From assembly GCA_905250125.1 (NCBI GenBank), contig CAJNOL010000051.1, forward strand, positions 186,001-250,000: a DNA stretch of 64,000 nt, given 5' to 3'. The position numbers and the translations under genes were made by a program. The notes under the pieces are model-generated. The model saw only the letters and a program-made list of their open reading frames with translations. It did no database searches and was not told where the DNA came from. Positions 59,685-64,000 of the stretch are shown here, one piece after another (the first letter of the stretch is position 1; each line of letters opens with the position of its first letter). This stretch comes from Rotaria sordida (Eukaryota; Rotifera; Eurotatoria; Philodinida; Philodinidae).

Positions 59685-62600
59685 ATGATTCATTATTCAT
59701 ACATTCTACCTTTACGTTTGGGTATTCCCTTTTTATTTTTATTTTTATTTTTATTTTTGATTAGATGTGATTTCGTAATATTCTTCATGGGTAATTTATT
59801 TTCTCGACATAAAGAACGTTTGATACCTGATGAAGATGATCAATTTTTTGATTGTCTAAATGATGATGAATCACATGAACATAATGAACAAATTAATGAA
59901 AATACTACAAAAACAATTTCACACTATTATGCTGTATGGATTCCATCGAATGTTGAAACTACAGGTAAAAGAAAAAACTTTTTTTTTTCTTTTTTTTTTA
60001 AATTAAAATGTTTATTTTTAGAAAATCAATTCATCTTTGATGATATGAAAAGTGCTTTTACTCTTTGTAAAAAATATAGTAAACATAATAGTCGAGTGAA
60101 AATTTTTGCTAATCGTCACGATGCAGAAAATTTTATTCAACAAAAACGAACTAATACAACGAATAATGATGATATGAATATCGCAGTTGAACAAAGAACA
60201 ACACAAATAAATAATGATGCAGAAAAGTTACCATATAGTGATGTACCAACATCTGAACTAACAAAACTTTATAATATTGTTGAAAAAGGTGATGAAAATG
60301 AATTTGAACGATTAATTTGGTCAAATCCTCGTTATTTAATAAGCAGTGGTGATTCACCAACAATTGTTAAAGTAAAATTTTTTTATCGGTTTTTCTATTT
60401 GAAATAAATCAAAATTTTAATTTTTAGATTTCAGTTCGATATAATAGTATGCATGTTGCTGCATTATCAGGCCAATCTTCAATCATTCGTGTATTAACTA
60501 AAACAATAAAAAATATTCATTTTATTCGCCGTCTTTATATTAATGATAGTGAAGAACAAACACAACAACGTATTAAATATATTCTTGATATGTATTTAAA
60601 TACACCAGATAAAATGGTAAAAAAAAAAAAAAAAGAAAGAATCTTGTCGGATTAGAAATCAAATGTATCGTGTTGTAGAATAAGTCGAGGCACGTCGAAT
60701 GTTATGTAGTAAATCTTATTTTCATAAGACTTTGAAGAAAATAGAGTATAATTACTGATAGATGACTATGTACCCAAAACCATGTCCCTTGGTATCAGTC
60801 GAAAGAATTTGTAAATAATTTTTCTTATATACAGCTTTGTAGAGCTTGTCTCGGGTTATAAGCTCATATACTTAACATCGCCGATAGTCAAAAATACGAT
60901 TTTTCAATGATGTACCACTGTTTTTCACTAATCATAGGTTTCCGTAGCTTTAATAGTATCGATCATAGAAGATGTGACCAAACGCCAAACTTTGTTAAGA
61001 ATTACTCGTAATGTAACAATACAAAACATACTATTTAGAAGTTCTTCAAAACGAGTGCATGATACCCGATATTACCTTACATTAAGAAATCTTCGTCAAT
61101 TTTCTACTTTTGATATCATATTTCGACGTTTTTGATTATCAAAAGTCGATTCTGGTAGTAAATAAACATGATATTCGGAATCAGTATAACAAACTGCATT
61201 GAACAGCTTATATTTTGACTAAATATTTTTTCCATCAAAACTCGGCCCGTGGAAGACCACAGAATGAAATTCAAGAAAAAATGACTGAAAAGGAGTACTG
61301 CTCGCATTTTGGCAGACAAAGATTTAGTTAAAATAATAATTCCTAATTGAAAAATCGCATTTTTTTGTCTATCGAAAATGTTAAGTATATGAGCTTGTAG
61401 CTCGTGAAACGTTCTACAAAATTGTATATAAGAAAAATATTTTACAAACACTTTTGATTGATACCAAGAGTCACAATGATCATGCTTTACAACATTGTGT
61501 GCTTGGTTTCTAAATTCTAAATAAGTCACCTAATCCGACAGAGTCGCTTTTGGTTGTTTCATGTTTAAAATTCTGATTATTTTTTTTTTTTTTGTTTTAA
61601 AATAAATAGCAAAATGAAAGTCCACTTCATCTTGCATCGAAATTTGGACATTATGATGCCGTATGTGCTTTACTTGATGAACCAAGTTGTAGTAGAGATG
61701 CTGTAAATAAAGTTGGTTTAACAGCACGTGATGTGAGTTTTGTGATAATATGTAAAAGAAAAAATTAAATTAAATTATTTATTTAGATTGTTTCCAGTCG
61801 AGCAAAAGATAAATCAAAAGAAAAAAAGATTCTTCAATTATTCGAATGTAGAATTTTTTTATTTTTCTTATTTATTTTTCTTTATCTAAGATTGATCTTT
61901 TTTAGCTATTTATTATATTCCAATTTATAGTCGAAAAATAACGATGGAAAAAACTATTCCAAAACCAGTTGATGAAACAACATTTAAACCATTTTTAAAT
62001 ATGATTCAACAAGGTGCATCAAATCTACCTATTGAATGTGATAATGATTTGACATTAATTGCTTTTGCTGGTCCAACAACTTATGATTTGGTTAGTAAAA
62101 TTTTTTTTCTCAACAATAGAAAATTTCAAATTGATTTAAAACTTTTGAAACTATCACATTTATAGGAAATCAGAGATACAGAAAATGATTATGCCACAAG
62201 CTACTACTGAAGTTCGTGACATATAGTCAAGATCTTAGTAATTATCAAACTCTGAGACAGTGAATCCATTTCATATTGCTGACTCGATTTCATTCAATCT
62301 TGCAGTTCTAAAACTTTCAGAAGAGATTTTTCGTCTTACTAAAAACCAATATTTACTCTTCAATAGACATTCTTAATGAGAAGACAATATCTCAGTTATT
62401 TTCAAGTATTTTCTAATAAAATTCTGATTAGAGATAGTTATGATACTGAGCTTTCGAATAAGATGTTGGACGAAAATATTTGTATCAATACAGTTGAGAT
62501 AAGATAATCACAAGAAGACGATGATATTGGAATCATAACTCCAGTACATGTGAACCGATGAAAGGCGATTTAATATTTGCGATCAGAGCTTATTGTCGCA

Positions 62601-64000
62601 CACATACTGAACATTATAAAGAATAGTAGTACTTCATGCATGGCAAAAAAAATAAATGTAAAATAATAAACTTTCACTATTCGTTTATTATCGTTACATC
62701 AATTCTTTTGTATTGATAAATCTTTTCAAAGCTTTTTGACCCATTGCAAATTCATACACTCTTGTACTGTTTTATGGGTTCATAAACCCTTTTTGGGGAT
62801 ATGAATGGAATAAACACTTAGGTAAATGATTTATCATTGCACGTTCTAAACCCAACTGCAGAATAATAAACTCTTCACGTGAGGGTTTATTCTGTTCATA
62901 TATCAAAAAAGGATTTATGAACACAAAACAGGTACAAAGATATGAATTTGTAACGAGTCACAAACCCTTGCAAAGATTTACGGAAGGGTAGATTGATCTC
63001 ATAAATCTAAAAAAAAGGTTTATGTAATGGCAATAAATGGATATTAAGAGTTTATTATGCTACATTTCTTGTTTACAGTGTGAAAGAAGACAATTACTCT
63101 GATCTATAACTGTAGACTGCTATCAAGTTCATTTTTCTAATATTTATCCTTCCGTATTGTCTACATCCAAAACTTCTAAGAAATAAGGCATGAGTTAGAA
63201 ACTTGCTTCCTATATTATACAAAAGTAGTAGATGCATTATTTATCATCTAGCGATAAAAATGTCAATGTTTTTCCTTAGTCAGCTTCAACATTTTGAATG
63301 GTTTTCAGACTGGCAAAAATATGAATCTTTGATATTTTTATTTATTTATTAAATAAGAATAAAGTATGAATGTTTTGTTCAATATAAGAAAGTTCTGATA
63401 CACTAGTGTTACCAAAACTTCATTTTCTCTTTCTATCGAAACAAAAAAAAAATGTTTTCTTTTTAATTAATAGGCTATGAAATTCTACACATCAGTTTCG
63501 ACATCAACACGTGGTCAAGCTCGTCGTGTTCAAAATCTTCTATCATCACCAAAAAGTCCAGTATATATTGTTCGTAGTGATGCTGAAAAAGGTTGGGAAC
63601 GTATAGCTCGTAGTTATGCATTAGAAACTTATTCAATAAATTGGTGTGAATATTGGCCATTTCTTGATACATATATAAATTTATCATCAAATGATGGTAT
63701 TCGATTATTAGAATATTATCTTCAACAACGTATTTTACATTCTCAAATATTAAAAGCAATAAATCAATTGGAAAAATTTTCAAGTCAATATTTATTAAGT
63801 GAAGAAAAAAAAATTTCTAATGAAAATGATTTAATATTAAATTCTATATCACAATTAATACAATTATTTTATACATTAATTGATTTATTTAATTTAAATG
63901 AATTTGTATTAAATCGTAATTATCGTCAACATCTTGAATATGGTGGCTTTGAAAATCAAAAAAATAATGAATTAAATATAATTAAAACAAATATTATTAA
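59685..64000 (+). CDS. ANKLE2: ANKLE2-like ankyrin-repeat protein (3' end outside window)
   Basis: Exons 59685-59965, about 60022-60370, 60428-60615, 61609-about 61731, 61788-61847, about 61905-62088, and 63474-end (open). First ATG 59685 gives a hydrophobic segment (IPFLFLFLFLFLIRC); a second ATG at 59787 gives MGNLFSRHKER. Then a viroplasmin/RNase-H-N-like domain (YYAVWIPSN, AFTLCKKYSKHNSRVKIFAN). ANKLE2 hallmarks follow: ENEFERLIWSNPRYLISSGD, PTIVK, MHVAALSGQSSIIRVL, YLNTPDKMQNESPLHLASKF, LIAFAGPTTYDL and EKGWERIARSYALETYSINW before CEYWPFLD. ANKLE2 controls BAF phosphorylation during nuclear-envelope reassembly. No LEM domain is visible in the N-terminal 90 residues. Introns at 60616-61608 and 62089-63473 carry foldback elements. 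Confidence 0.88.
60643..61541. mobile_element. 0.9-kb TIR/foldback element in ANKLE2 intron
   Basis: Ends CTTGTCGGATTAG (left) and CTAATCCGACAG (right). Long inverted arms include TTGGTATCAGTCGAAAG with TTTTGATTGATACCAA, TTTTTCTTATATACA with TGTATATAAGAAAAA, and AGCTCATATACTTAACAT with ATGTTAAGTATATGAGCT (one mismatch). No transposase is visible in the central part. Confidence 0.75.
62290..62645. repeat. Dispersed repeat, copy 2 (ANKLE2 intron)
   Basis: Second copy of the repeat at 49440-49815, same orientation, diverged. Non-coding. Confidence 0.65.
62715..62990. repeat. 270-bp foldback MITE in ANKLE2 intron
   Basis: Left ATTGCAAATTCATAC ... GTTTTATGGGTTCATAAACC ... GAATGGAATAAAC mirrors right GTTTATTCTGTTC ... 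GGATTTATGAACACAAAAC ... ATGAATTTGTAACG. The centre is near 62855. Confidence 0.75.

Noticed and set aside
1-64000. tRNA, rRNA and CRISPR arrays
   Set aside because: No cloverleaf-compatible A/B-box pair, no rRNA-like block and no regularly spaced direct repeats were seen.

Overview
The window looks like nuclear DNA of a small-genome, AT-rich invertebrate, most likely a bdelloid rotifer. The evidence is animal-type genes cut by many tiny introns (about 40-80 bp, GT...TTTTAG), short intergenic distances, polypyrimidine-AG acceptors directly in front of several start codons (as expected for spliced-leader trans-splicing), many foldback elements, and a TGTGGG-rich tract resembling what I recall of bdelloid telomere repeats. 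The assignment is inference; no rRNA or marker gene is present.

Layout. 1-4548 (-): a multi-exon membrane protein whose exons join in frame into signal peptide, C-type lectin, EGF, TM helix and a STRA6-like multi-pass domain; its 3' end lies outside the window. 4549-11069: 6.5 kb without a recognisable gene. 11070-12147 (-): Pro-rich, alveolin-like protein. 14071-22277 (+): AGBL2/3-type tubulin deglutamylase. 23044-23635 (+): GFA/CENP-V domain protein, convergent with a secreted chlorophyllase-like hydrolase (23678-24773, -), which is divergent from TSC1/hamartin (24888-32135, +). 32136-35523: intergenic, with an 811-bp element carrying the telomere-like tract. 35524-39633 (+): SRP68, followed 99 bp later by CHMP6/VPS20 (39733-40944). 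43122-44708 (+): intronless ADAM17-like protein without the catalytic motif, then PSMG1 (44861-46425). 46594-51843 (-): Tectonic. 52229-53254 (+): COX5B. 53454-53873 (+): small membrane glycoprotein with RAMP-like cysteine spacing, followed 62 bp later by ATG13 (53936-56759). 56760-59684: intergenic, with a near-perfect 0.5-kb palindrome carrying hammerhead-ribozyme-like cores. 59685-end (+): ANKLE2, truncated by the window edge.

Most genes are conserved housekeeping or signalling genes: mTORC1 control and autophagy (TSC1, ATG13), ESCRT-III (CHMP6), protein targeting (SRP68), proteasome assembly (PSMG1), respiration (COX5B), cilium and tubulin code (Tectonic, AGBL2/3), nuclear envelope (ANKLE2). 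They do not form one pathway. Several close same-strand pairs look like trans-spliced operon-type units. Introns are bimodal: most are tiny, and many of the long ones contain foldback or terminal-inverted-repeat elements.

The most unusual items are the lectin-EGF-STRA6 architecture, the ADAM17-like pseudoprotease, the telomere-like tract inside an element with 8-bp target duplications, and the palindrome with two opposed hammerhead-like cores. All exon joins were made by eye, so boundaries may be off by a few bases.
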